Positions 8,340 to 19,296 are shown, numbered from the stretch's first letter. The stretch is 64,000 nucleotides of DNA from Methylopila jiangsuensis (GCF_027922305.1 NZ_BSFK01000005.1:496001-560000); one strand, 5' to 3'. Translations and numbers: made by a program. The notes: generated by a model not told the origin, from the sequence alone.

Positions 8340-10406
8340 TCAGTCAATGCGCACCTGCGCGGAGGCGGTGGCCCCCGCGCCGTCGGTGACGGTGACGCGG
8401 GCGAAGCCGGGGCCGGCGGCGCGCCACAGCGTCTCCCGCCGCCGCTCCGGGGGCAGGGGGCGGCCGTCCACCAGCCAGCGGAACGGCGCGACCCCGCCCG
8501 CCGCCTTCAGCGCCAGCTCGCCGCCTTCGTCCAGCTCCACCCGCGCGCCGTCCGGCGGATAGGCCACCATCAGCGGCGCGGGCGCCCCGTCGTCGGGGCC
8601 GGGCGGCGGCGCGCCGAAGGGGCGGAAGCGGCGCATGGGCGGCGGCAGATCGGAGGCCGCGATCAGGGCCTCCGGGGGCAGGGGCGGCAGCGGCGCGACG
8701 CCTTGCCCCAGCCGGGCGAAGGCGTCGAACAGGATCGGCGCCGCGGCGTCCCGGCCCACGAGCCCGGCGCTCGACGCGCCGTCCGGCCGCCCGGCCCACA
8801 CCGCCACCACCCGGCGGCCGTCGAAGCCCACCGCCCAGGCGTCGCGATAGCCGTAGGAGGTGCCGGTCTTGAAGGCGATGCGGCCGCCGAGCGCCGCTTC
8901 CGGCGGCGGGCTCTTCAGCAGCGCCTGCGCCACCTGCGCCGCCGCGACCGGGTCGGTCAGCCGCCGGCCCGCATCGCCGGGCGCGGCGAGGTCGGCCGGA
9001 GCGTCGGACAGCGGAATCGTCTGTCCGCCGCGGGCGAGGCCCGCATAAAGCGTGGCGAGGTCGATCAGCCGCACGCCGACGCCGCCCAGCGCCACCGCGA
9101 GCCCCGGCGCCTCGCCGGCGGGCAGCGCCAGCGGCGCGCCGGCCGCGCGCAGGCGGGCGGCGAAGCGCGCCGGCCCCACCGCGTCCATCAGCGCCACCGC
9201 CGGGATGTTGAGCGACAGCGCCAAAGCCTCGCCGCAGCTCACCGTGCCGTGGAAGCCCTCGTCGAAGTTGCGGGGGGCGTAGGTTCCGAAGCGGGCGGGC
9301 CGGTCCTCGATCAGGGTGGCGGGCGCCGCGATCCCGTTCTCGAAGGCGAGCGCGTAGATGAAAGGCTTCAGCGCCGAGCCCGGCGAGCGCACCGCGCGGG
9401 TCTGGTCCAGCGCGCCGGCGCGGGAGGCGTCGAAATAGTCGGCCGAGCCGACCGAAGCCTCGATCGCGCCGGTGGCGTGGTCCGCCACCAGAATCGCCAC
9501 CGACAGGCCGGGGCCGAGCGCCCGCGCCCGATCCCGCGCCAGCGTCTCCAGCGCGCGCTGGGCCTCGCGCCGCAACGTCAGCCGGACCACGCCGCCCGGG
9601 CCGGCCCGCCGCGCCGCCACCTCCGCCGCATGGGGCGCGAGATTGGGGAAGGGGCGGCGGCCCTCCGGCGTCGGCTCCTCGCGGGCGTAAGTCGCCTCCG
9701 CAGGGCTGATGGCGCCGGCCTGCGCCAGCCGGGCCAGCACCCGGTCCCGCGCCGCGCGGGCGGCCTTCGGGTCGCGGTCCGGCCGCCGGGCCTCCGGCGA
9801 TTGGGGAATGGCGATCAGCAGCGCGGCCTCGGCGATCGACAGCCGGCCGGGCTCCTTGCCGAAATAGGCGAGGCTCGCCGCGCGCACGCCCTCAAGATTG
9901 CCGCCATAGGGCGCGAGTCGGAGGTAGAGGTCGAGCACGCCGTCCTTGCCCACCTTCCGCTCCAGCGCCAGGGCTGCGGCGGCCTCGTTCAGCTTGCGGG
10001 ACAGCGTGCGGGAGCGGTCGGGGGTGATGAGGCGCGCCACCTGCATGGTGAGCGTGGAGCCGCCGGACACCACGCCGCGGTGCACGATCGCCTGTCCCGC
10101 CGCCCGGAGCGCCGCCAGCGGGTCCACGCCCGGATGGGTGAGGAAGCGCTTGTCCTCGTAGGCCATCAGCAGCTTCAGGAAGCGCGGGTCCACCTCCGCC
10201 CGCGTCACCGGCAGCCGCCATGCGCCGTCCGCCGCCGTGAACGGCCGCAGCAGCCGCCCGTCGGCGTCGAGCACGAGGGTGGAGAGCGTCTCCGCCCGAC
10301 CAGCCTCCGGCGCCCGCACGGTGTTGAGCCCCGCGACGCCGACAAGGCCCGCGACCAGCGTCGCCAGCGCCGCGCCGGCGACGGCTTTACGTCGAGAGCG
10401 GCGCAT
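8340..10406 (-). CDS. pbpC: Penicillin-binding protein 1C
   Basis: 688-aa bifunctional class A PBP. A short cytoplasmic tail and one N-terminal membrane anchor ([17 protein letters not shown]) precede the glycosyltransferase domain ([33 protein letters not shown]). The transpeptidase domain has the SxxK motif in [17 protein letters not shown], an SLN motif and KTGTSYG. A C-terminal PBP1C domain follows ([15 protein letters not shown]). It polymerises and possibly cross-links peptidoglycan in the periplasm. It starts 6 bp after the alpha-2-macroglobulin gene, the classic yfhM-pbpC pairing. Confidence 0.95.
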   Translation of the reverse strand: MRRSRRKAVAGAALATLVAGLVGVAGLNTVRAPEAGRAETLSTLVLDADGRLLRPFTAADGAWRLPVTRAEVDPRFLKLLMAYEDKRFLTHPGVDPLAALRAAGQAIVHRGVVSGGSTLTMQVARLITPDRSRTLSRKLNEAAAALALERKVGKDGVLDLYLRLAPYGGNLEGVRAASLAYFGKEPGRLSIAEAALLIAIPQSPEARRPDRDPKAARAARDRVLARLAQAGAISPAEATYAREEPTPEGRRPFPNLAPHAAEVAARRAGPGGVVRLTLRREAQRALETLARDRARALGPGLSVAILVADHATGAIEASVGSADYFDASRAGALDQTRAVRSPGSALKPFIYALAFENGIAAPATLIEDRPARFGTYAPRNFDEGFHGTVSCGEALALSLNIPAVALMDAVGPARFAARLRAAGAPLALPAGEAPGLAVALGGVGVRLIDLATLYAGLARGGQTIPLSDAPADLAAPGDAGRRLTDPVAAAQVAQALLKSPPPEAALGGRIAFKTGTSYGYRDAWAVGFDGRRVVAVWAGRPDGASSAGLVGRDAAAPILFDAFARLGQGVAPLPPLPPEALIAASDLPPPMRRFRPFGAPPPGPDDGAPAPLMVAYPPDGARVELDEGGELALKAAGGVAPFRWLVDGRPLPPERRRETLWRAAGPGFARVTVTDGAGATASAQVRID

Positions 10407-10412
10407 GTCGGC

Positions 10413-13400
10413 TCACTTCGCGGTCACCTCCACGCGGCCGGCGCCGGTGCGGGCGAAGCGTTCGGGGCGGTACATGTCCTCCACCGTCGCGGACGGCTGG
10501 GCGTAGACGCCGGGCGCCACCGCGCGCACCACATAGGCCGCGGAGTAGAGCGCGTCCGCACCTTCGGAGCGCTCGAAGGCGGCGACGAAACGGTCGTCCC
10601 GGAATTCCGAATGGGCGGCCGAGGGCTCGTCGCCGAGGAAGGACAAGGCCGGCAGCTTCGCGCTGGAGACCAGCTCCGGATTGTCGATCTCGAAGCCCGC
10701 GGGAAGGCGGTCCACCACCAGCACGCGGCCAGGCCGGGGCTCCGGCTCGGTCACCTGAAGCACCACCACAAGACGGCTGTTCTGCGCCACCTTCGACGGG
10801 TCCACTTCCACGCCGGCGGTGGTGTAGTAGCGCCGCACCAGATGGAAGTCGCGCTCCGCCGGGGGCTCGGGGATCACCGGCGCGCCGGTGACGGTGACGA
10901 CCGCCTCCAGCGCCGTTTCGCCGGCGTTGACCACGCGGGACGGGCCTGTCGCCAGCTTCGCCGGCGGGAACGAGGCCGACAGCGGCCCCTCATGCGCCGC
11001 CCCGTCCACGGTCAGCTTCAGATCGGCGCTCTGGGCGCGAAGCGCCCTCGCGGCCATCAGCAGCCAGGCGTTCTCCTGCGTCGACAGCACGGAGCGGTCC
11101 GCCCGCGCGCCTTCGATCCGCCGGAGCGTCGCGGGCTGCAGCGCAGACCCCACGCGGGCCTCGGAGGCGAGCGTCAGCACCGCAGCCTGATCCCGGAGCA
11201 GCGAACCGAAATCCGCCCGGTTGGCGGGATCGTCCGCGGTGGCCTCCGCGCTGGCGAAAGCCTTCTCGGCCCGCGTGCGGTCGCCGATCTGGGCGAGCGC
11301 CGCGCCGATCTGGGCGCGGGCGAGGGGGCTCGTGAACTCGGCGAGCTTGACGTCCGCCAGATAACGCAGCTCGCCCACCAGCGCCCGGCCGGAGCGGGCC
11401 AGCACGTAATGGGCGTAGGCCACGTCGGATTCGGTGGAATCCTGACGAAGGCCGATGGTGTTGCGCAGGTTGTCGAGCGCGAGCTCCAGCGCCTTGTGCG
11501 GCACCTCCGCCTGCTCCGCCCGGGCGCGGGCCAGCACGTCGGTGACGAAGGCGTCGAGCCACAGGTCGCCGCCTTCGTTCGCGGACCACAGGCCGAACGA
11601 CCCTTCCGCCGTCTGCCGCGACAGGATGCGGGCCACGATGTCGCCGATCCGCGCCTTCACGTCCGCGGGCGAGGTCCCGGCCGTCCGGGACGCCAGCCCG
11701 GCCTCGTCGCCATAGATCAGCGCCACGAGCCGGCTCGAAAGCTGCTCCGAGCAGGCGTAGGCGTAGCCGTCGAGCGCGAGCTTGAAGGTGGCGGCGTCGA
11801 GGGCGCCGGGCTTCGCCACCGACAGCGCCACCGAGCCCGTGCCGGCCACGAGATCGCCCACCAGATCGCTGGAGACGGTGACGCCGGCGCCCCTGGCGAG
11901 CGTCACCTTGGAGGTGCGGGTGATCGGGGCGGTCGCGGGCTTCACGTCGAGCGCCAGCGCCTGGGCGTAGACCTTGCCGTCCGGCCCGGTGAGCGCCACG
12001 TCGATGCGGCCCGCGCCGACGCCTTTCGCCTGCACGGATATGTCCACCGCCGAGCGGGATTTTGATCCCAGCGTCACGCTCTGGGGCGCCGCTCCGAGCG
12101 CCAGCGGGCCGGAGGCCGCGACCGCCAGCCGGTACGCGCCTTCGGGCCCGGAGACATTGTCGAGATCGAGCCTCAGGCGCGAGCGGTCGCCGTCCGCCAG
12201 GAAGCGGGGCAGGGCGGCCTGAACCACCACGGGGTCGGCCACCGTCACGTCCTTCGCGGCGTGGCCGAGCTTGCCCGCGCTCCACGCCGCCGCCATCAGC
12301 CGCACGGTCCCGTTGAAGGCGGGCAGGTCGAACGTCACGGTGGCGGTTCCGTCGGGACCGACGGGGACGAGGCCCGAGAACAGCGCCAGCGGCGCCTGGG
12401 TCGGCGTGTCCTGCAGGCCGCCGGCCCCCGCGCCGTCGCCGCCGGAGCGCAGCCGCCCGGCCTGGGCGTTCATGCCGTCGATGAGCTGGCCGTAGAGATC
12501 GCGGAGGTCGGCGGCGAGCTTGCGCTGGCCGAACACCGCGAGATCGGGCGCCGGCGGCTTGTAGCCGGTGAGGTTGAGGATGCCCACGTCGACCGCGGCC
12601 AGCGTCACATAGGCCTTCTCGCCCGCGGCGAGGCCCGTCAGCTTCACCGGAACGCCGAGAGGCCCGCGGGGCGCGGCGGTGTCGGACACGTCGAGCGCGA
12701 CGCCGAGCGTGCGGTCGCGGGCGTCCACGGCGGCGTGGGCCACGCCCACGGCGCGGCCGGGCATGCGGCTCGCCTTGGCGTCGAGCGGGCGGTGCACGAA
12801 GGCGACCACATAGGCGCCGGGGCGCCAGCCCTCCGTCACCTCGAAGCTCACCTTGGTCGCGCCGGGAGCGACGTCCAGCGTCTTCTGGGCCACCACGCCG
12901 GAGGCGACCGCGAGCACGGTGGCGCGGCCGGCGAAACGGCTGGACAGCGTCGCGGTGACGGTGTCCCCCACCCGGTAGGACGGCTTGTCCAGCGCCACGT
13001 CGGTCATGTCGGGGCTGTCGGCGCTGGCGCCGGCGAAATAACCGGCGTCGAAGCTGACGCTGGTGGCGGGCCCCTGCGGATCGGCGGTCGCCACCTCCAG
13101 CCGGTAGCGGCCGTAATCGGCCTTGGCCTCGATCCGGCCGGGTCCGGTTCCGTCGAGGTCCAGTTTCCCATCCGCAATGCGGCGGGTGCGGTTGACGGTC
13201 TCGAAGCTCCAGCGGCCGTTTGTGGCGTACCACTGGTATGAGGTCTCGACCCGCAGCAACTGCCACGTCAGCCCGGCGGCCGGCTGCGACGCGCCGTCGG
13301 GGGCGACCATGGCCACCTCGAAGCGGGCGGTCTCGCCGTCGCCGACGCGGTCCCTGAACAGCGGCTTGACGCCGATGCGCGGGCCCTTGGCCGCCACCGG

Positions 13401-15614
13401 CAACGTGAGCCTGCGCTCCAGCGTGCGGCCCGAAGGCTCCGCAAGCCGCAGCGCGATCTCCGCCTCCAGCGGCCGGGAGGCAGCGGGCAGCGCGGGCTCG
13501 GCCACGACAACCCTCGCCTTGCCGGCGGCGTCGGTGCGGGACAGCGCCTCGACCGGCGTGCGCACCGGCGCGATCTGCTCGTCGGTGAGGCCGAAGCGGT
13601 AGCCCTCGAAGCCGGCGGGCGCCGCGTCGCTGGGCTTGATGGTGAGGTCGCCCTCGATGGCGAGATCCGCGGCCGGCGCGCCGTAGAGCCAGCGGCCGTC
13701 CACCGCGATCGCCGCGCCTCCGGCGCCAAGCGCCTTGGCCTCGGTGGAAAGCTTCAGGTCCAGCCGCTCGGGCACGTAGTCGGCGACCAGGAAGGTGGCG
13801 GAGCCGATGGGCGCCGCCTTGACGTCGGCGTAGGCGTCGATGCGCCACGTGCCGCCCATGGCCTGATCCACCAGCGGCAGGCTGAGCGTGCGTCCGCCGG
13901 CCCCGGCGTCGGCGGAGACAATGCGCCGGTCCTCCACGCCGTCGGGGCGGGAGAGCACGAAGGTCAGCGGCAGGCCCTCCGCCGCCGCGCCCTTGTCGTC
14001 GCGCAGCAGCGCGGTGACGTGGACGGTCTCCTTCGAGCGGTAGACGCCCCGTTCCGCGAACACCTGCGCGTCCAGCGGCCCCGGAGCGGCTCGGCCGCCG
14101 ACGCCCCGGTCGGACAGATCGAAGCCGGGCCTGGTCAGGTCGAGGAAGCCGTAGTCGCCGTCTTTCGAGGCCACCAGCACGGCGGGGGCCGAGCCGCCGG
14201 TTCCCTTGGTGAGGCCGGCCTCGAAGGCCACGAAGCCGTCCGCGTCGGTGGTTTTGGTGGCCAGCACCTCGTTGTCGCGGGCGATCAGCTTCAGCTCCAC
14301 GCCGCCGAGCGAGCCGGCGGTGGCGAGCGAGCGGGCGAAGGCCTTCACGCCGTCCGTGCCCGACACGGCGGTGAGGCCGAGATCGGACACCACGAACCAT
14401 TGCGTCGCGACCGAGTCCCACGGCTCCGGATCGACCGCGTTCTTCGGTTTCGCGATCAGCACATAGACGCCGGGGACGAGCTTCGGCGCGGCCTCGGACA
14501 CGGGGAAGGCGGTGACGACGTCGGCGTTCGGCTTGCGCTCCACCGAAAGCTCGCCCGCATAGACCCGCGAGGCGGTGTCGGAGCGCAGCCTATCGATGGC
14601 CTCGCCGTCGAGCTGCTTCTGGAAGTCGCCGGACACGACGGAAGGCGTCAGGTTGCGGTCGCCGACCCGGTAGAGCTCCACCTCGGCCGCGTCCACGTTG
14701 ACGCTGACCAGCGGCACGCCGTGCTGCCCGGTGGAGGGCAGCACGTAGTTGCGCCCCGTGAAGCGCACCGCGGGCGAACGGTCGCGCACATAGATGCGGA
14801 ACTCCTTCGAGGACGGCAGCGATTCGTCCACCTCCGACGGCAGGCCCTGCCGCACCGTGAGGTCGTAGGTCTCGCCGTGCTTCAGCCCGTCGACGCAGAG
14901 CTGCTGATCGTTGACGGAGACCGCCGGGTTCTCCAGGCCCTTCAGAACCACGTAGGGGGCGAAGTCGATCCGGCCTTTCGCCAGCGTCTCTGAGAACTGC
15001 ACGCAGGCGCGGGGGGAGGCGGCGTCGGCGTCCACCGAGAAGTCCAGCGCGCGGAAGCCGTGCTCGTCGCGCAGGACCTCATAGGCTTTCTGCAGCTCGG
15101 GCGTGGGGGCCGCGGCGAGGCTCGCCTTGTAGGCGTCGAGGGCGGGGCGGAACTCCTCCTTGTAGACCAGCGCGTTGGCGAGAACGGCCAGCGCCCGGCC
15201 ACGGGTCTTGGCGTCGGCGGAAAGCTCGTAGGCCCGCCAGGCGGCGCCCACCGCCTGCTCCTTGAAGCGCTCGCGCTCGGAATAGTCGTCGGTCTCGACG
15301 CGGGTGAGCGCCACCGAGAGGTTCCGCCACGCCTGCTCGTTCTTCGGGTCCTTGCCGGCGGCGAGGGCCATGCTCACCGCCGCCTCCCGCCATTCGGCGG
15401 CGCGGATCTGCGCGACGCCCTGCTTGATGAGGTCGGCCACGGGGCGCGCGTCGGAGGTCGCCTCCCGCTGCAGCCGCGCCTGCAGCTTCAGCGCGCTGGT
15501 CAGCGCCTCCCGGTTCTCGAACGCGCCGGACGCGGCCTCGGACGGCGCGGCGCAGGCGAGGGAGACGGCGAGGGCCGCGGCTGCGAGGCCGAGACGTCGG
15601 AGGGCGTGGCGCAT
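10413..15614 (-). CDS. Alpha-2-macroglobulin family protease-trapping protein
   Basis: 1733-aa periplasmic protein with an N-terminal signal peptide (MRHALRRLGLAAAALAVSLACAA region). It contains repeated MG-type beta domains, a bait-like segment, a PLALFSGLVPVGPDGTATVT alpha-2-macroglobulin core signature, and the thioester motif CSEQ at Cys1288-Gln1291. Family knowledge: these proteins covalently trap attacking proteases and partner with PBP1C to guard the cell envelope. The start at 15614 directly precedes the signal peptide. A frame extending to 15719 is rejected. It is translationally close to pbpC (6-bp gap). A cysteine at the end of the hydrophobic stretch (SLACAAPSEA) leaves open whether it is lipid-anchored. 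Confidence 0.93.
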   Translation of the reverse strand: MRHALRRLGLAAAALAVSLACAAPSEAASGAFENREALTSALKLQARLQREATSDARPVADLIKQGVAQIRAAEWREAAVSMALAAGKDPKNEQAWRNLSVALTRVETDDYSERERFKEQAVGAAWRAYELSADAKTRGRALAVLANALVYKEEFRPALDAYKASLAAAPTPELQKAYEVLRDEHGFRALDFSVDADAASPRACVQFSETLAKGRIDFAPYVVLKGLENPAVSVNDQQLCVDGLKHGETYDLTVRQGLPSEVDESLPSSKEFRIYVRDRSPAVRFTGRNYVLPSTGQHGVPLVSVNVDAAEVELYRVGDRNLTPSVVSGDFQKQLDGEAIDRLRSDTASRVYAGELSVERKPNADVVTAFPVSEAAPKLVPGVYVLIAKPKNAVDPEPWDSVATQWFVVSDLGLTAVSGTDGVKAFARSLATAGSLGGVELKLIARDNEVLATKTTDADGFVAFEAGLTKGTGGSAPAVLVASKDGDYGFLDLTRPGFDLSDRGVGGRAAPGPLDAQVFAERGVYRSKETVHVTALLRDDKGAAAEGLPLTFVLSRPDGVEDRRIVSADAGAGGRTLSLPLVDQAMGGTWRIDAYADVKAAPIGSATFLVADYVPERLDLKLSTEAKALGAGGAAIAVDGRWLYGAPAADLAIEGDLTIKPSDAAPAGFEGYRFGLTDEQIAPVRTPVEALSRTDAAGKARVVVAEPALPAASRPLEAEIALRLAEPSGRTLERRLTLPVAAKGPRIGVKPLFRDRVGDGETARFEVAMVAPDGASQPAAGLTWQLLRVETSYQWYATNGRWSFETVNRTRRIADGKLDLDGTGPGRIEAKADYGRYRLEVATADPQGPATSVSFDAGYFAGASADSPDMTDVALDKPSYRVGDTVTATLSSRFAGRATVLAVASGVVAQKTLDVAPGATKVSFEVTEGWRPGAYVVAFVHRPLDAKASRMPGRAVGVAHAAVDARDRTLGVALDVSDTAAPRGPLGVPVKLTGLAAGEKAYVTLAAVDVGILNLTGYKPPAPDLAVFGQRKLAADLRDLYGQLIDGMNAQAGRLRSGGDGAGAGGLQDTPTQAPLALFSGLVPVGPDGTATVTFDLPAFNGTVRLMAAAWSAGKLGHAAKDVTVADPVVVQAALPRFLADGDRSRLRLDLDNVSGPEGAYRLAVAASGPLALGAAPQSVTLGSKSRSAVDISVQAKGVGAGRIDVALTGPDGKVYAQALALDVKPATAPITRTSKVTLARGAGVTVSSDLVGDLVAGTGSVALSVAKPGALDAATFKLALDGYAYACSEQLSSRLVALIYGDEAGLASRTAGTSPADVKARIGDIVARILSRQTAEGSFGLWSANEGGDLWLDAFVTDVLARARAEQAEVPHKALELALDNLRNTIGLRQDSTESDVAYAHYVLARSGRALVGELRYLADVKLAEFTSPLARAQIGAALAQIGDRTRAEKAFASAEATADDPANRADFGSLLRDQAAVLTLASEARVGSALQPATLRRIEGARADRSVLSTQENAWLLMAARALRAQSADLKLTVDGAAHEGPLSASFPPAKLATGPSRVVNAGETALEAVVTVTGAPVIPEPPAERDFHLVRRYYTTAGVEVDPSKVAQNSRLVVVLQVTEPEPRPGRVLVVDRLPAGFEIDNPELVSSAKLPALSFLGDEPSAAHSEFRDDRFVAAFERSEGADALYSAAYVVRAVAPGVYAQPSATVEDMYRPERFARTGAGRVEVTAK

Positions 15615-15790
15615 GGCGTGTCTCCCCGTAGGCCGCGCGCCCTGTCGAAGCGGGCGCGTCGGCGGCGACGATAGCCCCGGCGGCGCGGCGAGGGAATGTC
15701 GAACAAAGGCGGCGTTCACCGTTCCGAAGGCGCTTCCACGGCAGACTCCGGCGGATTCTGACTTTTGCTTATGGGACTGGGAAACGGCGC

Positions 15791-17572
15791 ATGACGAGTC
15801 TGGACGCCCCCGCGTTCTCCCGAACGCCGTCCTGCACGGGCGCGTTCGGCGTCCGGGCGGCGCCCGCGCTGATCTGGCTCGCGTGCCTCGTCTGGTGGAC
15901 CTGGGGCTCCTACGCCGCCGGTCCCGATCTCATGTCCACCGACGACGCCATGCGGCTCACGGAGGTTCGCGACCTGCTGGCGGGCCAGGGCTGGTTCGAT
16001 CTGGTCCAGAGGCGGCTCGATCCGTCCTCCGGCGGCGTCCTGATGCACTGGTCGCGGCTGATCGACCTGCCGATCGCCGCGCTGCTCGCTGGTCTCGGCG
16101 CGCTGTTTCCGGCCGAGACCGCCTTGCGTCTGACGCTGACGCTCTGGCCGGCGCTGCTGTTCCTGCCCGCTTTGTTCGCCGCCGCCGCCATCGGCCGCGC
16201 GCTCGCAGGCCCCGCCGCGGGCGTGCTGTCGGCGCTGATGCTTGCGCTGTCGCCGGGCGTCGCCGGGCGGTTTTCGCCGGGCATGATCGACCACCACGGC
16301 GCCCAGGCGGCGCTGACGCTGGTCATGCTCGCCTGCGCGCTGAACGCCGGCCGTTCGATGCGCGCCGCCATCGGCGCCGGGTTCGCGGGCGCGGCCATGC
16401 TCGCCATCGGCATGGAGACGCTGCCCATGGCGGCGGCCATCGCCGGAGCGGCGGCGCTGCGCTGGGCCGCGCGGGGCGACGACGAGGCGGCGGGCGCCGC
16501 GGCCTTCGGGCTGAGCTTCGCAGGCGGGGTCGCGGGCGTCGCCCTGCTCGCCGCGCCGCCGGCGCAATGGACCGCGCCGGTCTGCGACGCGCTCGGGCGC
16601 GGCCATCTCGCCGCCGCGCTCGCGGGCGGGCTCGGCCTCGCTCTCGCGGTCCGCCTCACCCGCGGACAGGGCGCCCTCGCGCGGCTCGTGGCCCTCGGCG
16701 CCGTCGGGGCCGCGGCGCTGGGGAGCGTGCTGGCCGCGTCCCCCGCCTGCCTCGGCGATCCCTACGCCGCGCTGCCGCCGCGCCTCGTCACCGAGTGGCT
16801 GTCGCAGATCGCGGAGGCGCGCAGCCTGCCCGCGCTGTGGGGCGACGACCGAGGCGCCGCCATCGTCCTCCTCGCAAGCGTCGCGGCGGGCGCGCTCGCC
16901 GGGCTCTGGCTGCTGCTGACCGCTCCGGCCGGGCGGCGCGCCGCCGCCGTCACGACCTTCGCCGTGTTCGTGGTGGCGGCGGCGCTCGCCGCGTGGCAGA
17001 TGCGCGGAACCCTGTTCGCGCTGGCGCTGTCCGCGCCGTTCCTCGCCGCCGCCGTCGCCGCGGCTTGGGGACAGGGCGCCCGGCCATGGCGCGGCGGGCT
17101 GGCGCTGACGGCGTTCAATCCGGCCGCAGCCGCGCTCGCGGGCCTGCTCGCGGCGGAGGCGCTTGGCGCGCCCGTCACGCCGCTGACGCCGACCGACTGC
17201 CCGCGCGGCGACTTCGAGGCGCTGGCCCGGCTGCCGCACGGCCTGATCCTCACCCCGCCCGACGCCGGCCCCTTCGTGCTGGCGTTCTCGCCGCACGCCA
17301 CCGTCGCCGGCCCCTACCACCGGGGCGTCTCCGGCCTGATGGCGCAGCTCGAAGCCTTCACCGGAACCCCGGATCAAGCCCGCGCAATCCTCCGGACGAA
17401 GCGCGTCGACTACGTGGCCCTGTGTCCCGAGGCGGGCGACGTGAAGCAGCATGCGGCTGCGAGCTCCGCCGGCTTCGCCGCCCGGCTGCTCGACGGACCC
17501 GCGCCGGACTGGGCCACGCCGGTCGATCTCGGTCCGGGCGTGACGCTGAAGCTCTGGCGGGTCGCGCGGTGA
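15791..17572 (+). CDS. Integral membrane protein, GT-C glycosyltransferase-like
   Basis: 593-aa polytopic protein with roughly ten or more hydrophobic segments. Soluble-loop motifs resemble GT-C enzymes: STDDAMRLTEVRDLLAGQGW with paired aspartates early, VLMHWSRLIDLPIAA, and PGMIDHHGAQAALT. The C-terminal part is a soluble domain with YHRGVSGLMAQLEAFTGTPD and RVDYVALCPEA. Such architecture suggests transfer of a sugar from a lipid-linked donor on the periplasmic side. Substrate is unknown. It is divergently arranged from the alpha-2-macroglobulin gene and upstream of murA. Confident as a membrane protein, less so as a glycosyltransferase. Confidence 0.65.
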   Translation: MTSLDAPAFSRTPSCTGAFGVRAAPALIWLACLVWWTWGSYAAGPDLMSTDDAMRLTEVRDLLAGQGWFDLVQRRLDPSSGGVLMHWSRLIDLPIAALLAGLGALFPAETALRLTLTLWPALLFLPALFAAAAIGRALAGPAAGVLSALMLALSPGVAGRFSPGMIDHHGAQAALTLVMLACALNAGRSMRAAIGAGFAGAAMLAIGMETLPMAAAIAGAAALRWAARGDDEAAGAAAFGLSFAGGVAGVALLAAPPAQWTAPVCDALGRGHLAAALAGGLGLALAVRLTRGQGALARLVALGAVGAAALGSVLAASPACLGDPYAALPPRLVTEWLSQIAEARSLPALWGDDRGAAIVLLASVAAGALAGLWLLLTAPAGRRAAAVTTFAVFVVAAALAAWQMRGTLFALALSAPFLAAAVAAAWGQGARPWRGGLALTAFNPAAAALAGLLAAEALGAPVTPLTPTDCPRGDFEALARLPHGLILTPPDAGPFVLAFSPHATVAGPYHRGVSGLMAQLEAFTGTPDQARAILRTKRVDYVALCPEAGDVKQHAAASSAGFAARLLDGPAPDWATPVDLGPGVTLKLWRVAR

Positions 17573-17612
17573 CGCTTCCGAAGCGGAGGCCGTCGCGCTA
17601 GCGTCAGCGGTC

Positions 17613-17810
17613 ATGATCGCCGATTCGTCCGACACTGATCCGAAGCCCGCCTCCACGTCGGGAAAAGGCGCCGAGGCCGACCGGCGCGAGGCCGAGCGCC
17701 GGGAGCGCATGGCGGCGGCTCTCAGGGAAAACCTGAAGCGCCGCAAGGCGCAGGCGCGCGCCAAGGCGGTCGCGGCGAAGACCGGGGACGAGCCCGGCTC
17801 CGACGCTTGA
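17613..17810 (+). CDS. Small basic conserved protein upstream of murA
   Basis: 65-aa hydrophilic protein with a charged helix (ERRERMAAALRENLKRRKAQ) rich in Arg and Lys, and no membrane segment. Similar short proteins with an AALRENLKRRKAQ-type core are commonly found next to murA in Hyphomicrobiales, from general knowledge. Function is unknown. It lies 104 bp upstream of murA on the same strand and may be co-transcribed. Confidence 0.6.
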   Translation: MIADSSDTDPKPASTSGKGAEADRREAERRERMAAALRENLKRRKAQARAKAVAAKTGDEPGSDA

Positions 17811-17914
17811 GCGCCATGCGGCCTGCGACGTTTGTGCGACGCCGCCGGATGGGCTAGACCCCGGCGTTCGCAAGAGGGACAGGCGCTCGGCCGGCCCCCT
17901 CGAAGGAGGCAGCT

Positions 17915-19204
17915 TTGGATCGCATCCGCATCATCGGCGGCTCGCCGCTCGTCGGCCGCATCCCGATCTCGGGCGCGAAGAACGCCGCCCTGCCGCTGAT
18001 GATCGCGAGCCTGCTGACCAGCGAAACGCTGATCCTCGACAACACGCCGCGGCTCGCGGACGTGGCGCTGCTGAAGCGCATCCTCGGCAACCACGGCGTC
18101 GAGGTCACGGTCGAGGGCAAGCGCGCCGGCCAGGATGAGTTCCTGGGCGAGACGGTGCGCCTCACCGCGGCCGACATCGTCGACACCACCGCGCCCTATG
18201 ATCTGGTCTCCCGCATGCGGGCGAGCTTCTGGGTCATCGGCCCGCTGCTGGCGCGCGTGGGCGAGTGCAAGGTGTCGCTGCCGGGCGGCTGCGCCATCGG
18301 CACAAGGCCGGTGGACTTCTTCCTCACCGGGCTTCAGGCGCTCGGCGTCGAACTGGAGATCGACAGCGGCTATGTGATCGCCAGGGCCCCCGGCGGACTG
18401 AAGGGCGGTCGCGTCGTGTTCCCCAAGGTCTCCGTCGGCGCCACCCACACCATCCTGATGGCCGCCACGCTCGCCCGCGGCGAGACCGTGATCGAGAACG
18501 CCGCCCGCGAGCCGGAGGTGGTCGATCTGGCCGAGTGCCTGATCAAGATGGGCGCCAAGATCGAGGGCGCCGGCACGTCCACCATCACCGTCACCGGCGT
18601 GGAGCGGCTGCACGGCGCCCGCCACAGCGTGCTGCCGGACCGCATCGAGACCGGCACCTACGCCATCGCCGTGGCCATGGCCGGCGGCGACGTGACGCTG
18701 GACGGCGCGCGCTACGACCTGCTGGACAGCGCCTTCGACGTGCTCTTGGAGGCGGGCGCCGAGATCACCCGCCTGAACGACGGCGTGCGCGTGGTCCGCA
18801 ACGGCCACGGCATCGGCCCGGTCCGCGTCACCACCGAGCCCTATCCGGGCTTCCCCACCGACCTGCAGGCCCAGCTCATGGCGCTGACGACCCGCGCCAA
18901 GGGCTCGTCCAGCATCACCGAGACCATCTTCGAGAACCGCTTCATGCATGTGCAGGAGCTGGCCCGGCTCGGCGCGCGCATCCACCTCGACGGCGACACC
19001 GCCACCATCGAGGGCGTGGAGCGCCTGAAGGGCGCGCCGGTGATGGCCACTGACCTGCGCGCCTCGGTGTCGCTGGTGATCGCGGGGCTGGTGGCGGACG
19101 GCGAGACCACCGTCAACCGCGTCTACCACCTCGACCGCGGCTTCGAGCGGCTGGAGGACAAGCTCTCCCGCTGCGGCGCTGAGATCGAGCGCGTCTCGGG
19201 CTGA
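17915..19204 (+). CDS. murA: UDP-N-acetylglucosamine 1-carboxyvinyltransferase
   Basis: 429-aa cytoplasmic enzyme that transfers enolpyruvate from PEP to UDP-GlcNAc, the first committed step of peptidoglycan synthesis and the fosfomycin target. The N-terminal [10 protein letters not shown] motif and the catalytic loop [13 protein letters not shown] with the reactive Cys are present, as is the C-terminal [13 protein letters not shown]. The start is TTG at 17915, chosen because a strong ribosome binding site (GAAGGAGG, 17902-17909) sits 6 bp upstream. An intrinsic terminator follows directly. Confidence 0.97.
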   Translation: MDRIRIIGGSPLVGRIPISGAKNAALPLMIASLLTSETLILDNTPRLADVALLKRILGNHGVEVTVEGKRAGQDEFLGETVRLTAADIVDTTAPYDLVSRMRASFWVIGPLLARVGECKVSLPGGCAIGTRPVDFFLTGLQALGVELEIDSGYVIARAPGGLKGGRVVFPKVSVGATHTILMAATLARGETVIENAAREPEVVDLAECLIKMGAKIEGAGTSTITVTGVERLHGARHSVLPDRIETGTYAIAVAMAGGDVTLDGARYDLLDSAFDVLLEAGAEITRLNDGVRVVRNGHGIGPVRVTTEPYPGFPTDLQAQLMALTTRAKGSSSITETIFENRFMHVQELARLGARIHLDGDTATIEGVERLKGAPVMATDLRASVSLVIAGLVADGETTVNRVYHLDRGFERLEDKLSRCGAEIERVSG

Positions 19205-19230
19205 GGCCGGAACAGAGCGCCTCGAACGCG

Positions 19231-19264
19231 AAAAGGCTCCGACCACAGGTTCGGAGCCTTTTTG
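19231..19264 (+). terminator. Intrinsic terminator of murA
   Basis: The arms AAAAGGCTCCGA and TCGGAGCCTTTT pair perfectly around an 8-nt loop and are followed by a T-run. It starts 27 bp after the murA stop. Confidence 0.93.
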
Positions 19265-19296
19265 TCGCCGCCGGAAATTGAAACCCAAGCCTCGCC

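Noticed and set aside
8331-12065. Long open frame on the plus strand across pbpC and the alpha-2-macroglobulin gene (1244 codons)
   Set aside because: Arg/Gly/His-rich translation without any family motif; it is antisense to two well-defined genes. GC-rich antisense frames stay open by chance.
15716-19288. Long open frame on the minus strand across the GT-C-like gene and murA (1190 codons)
   Set aside because: Low-complexity, antisense to murA, which has all catalytic motifs and a matching terminator.
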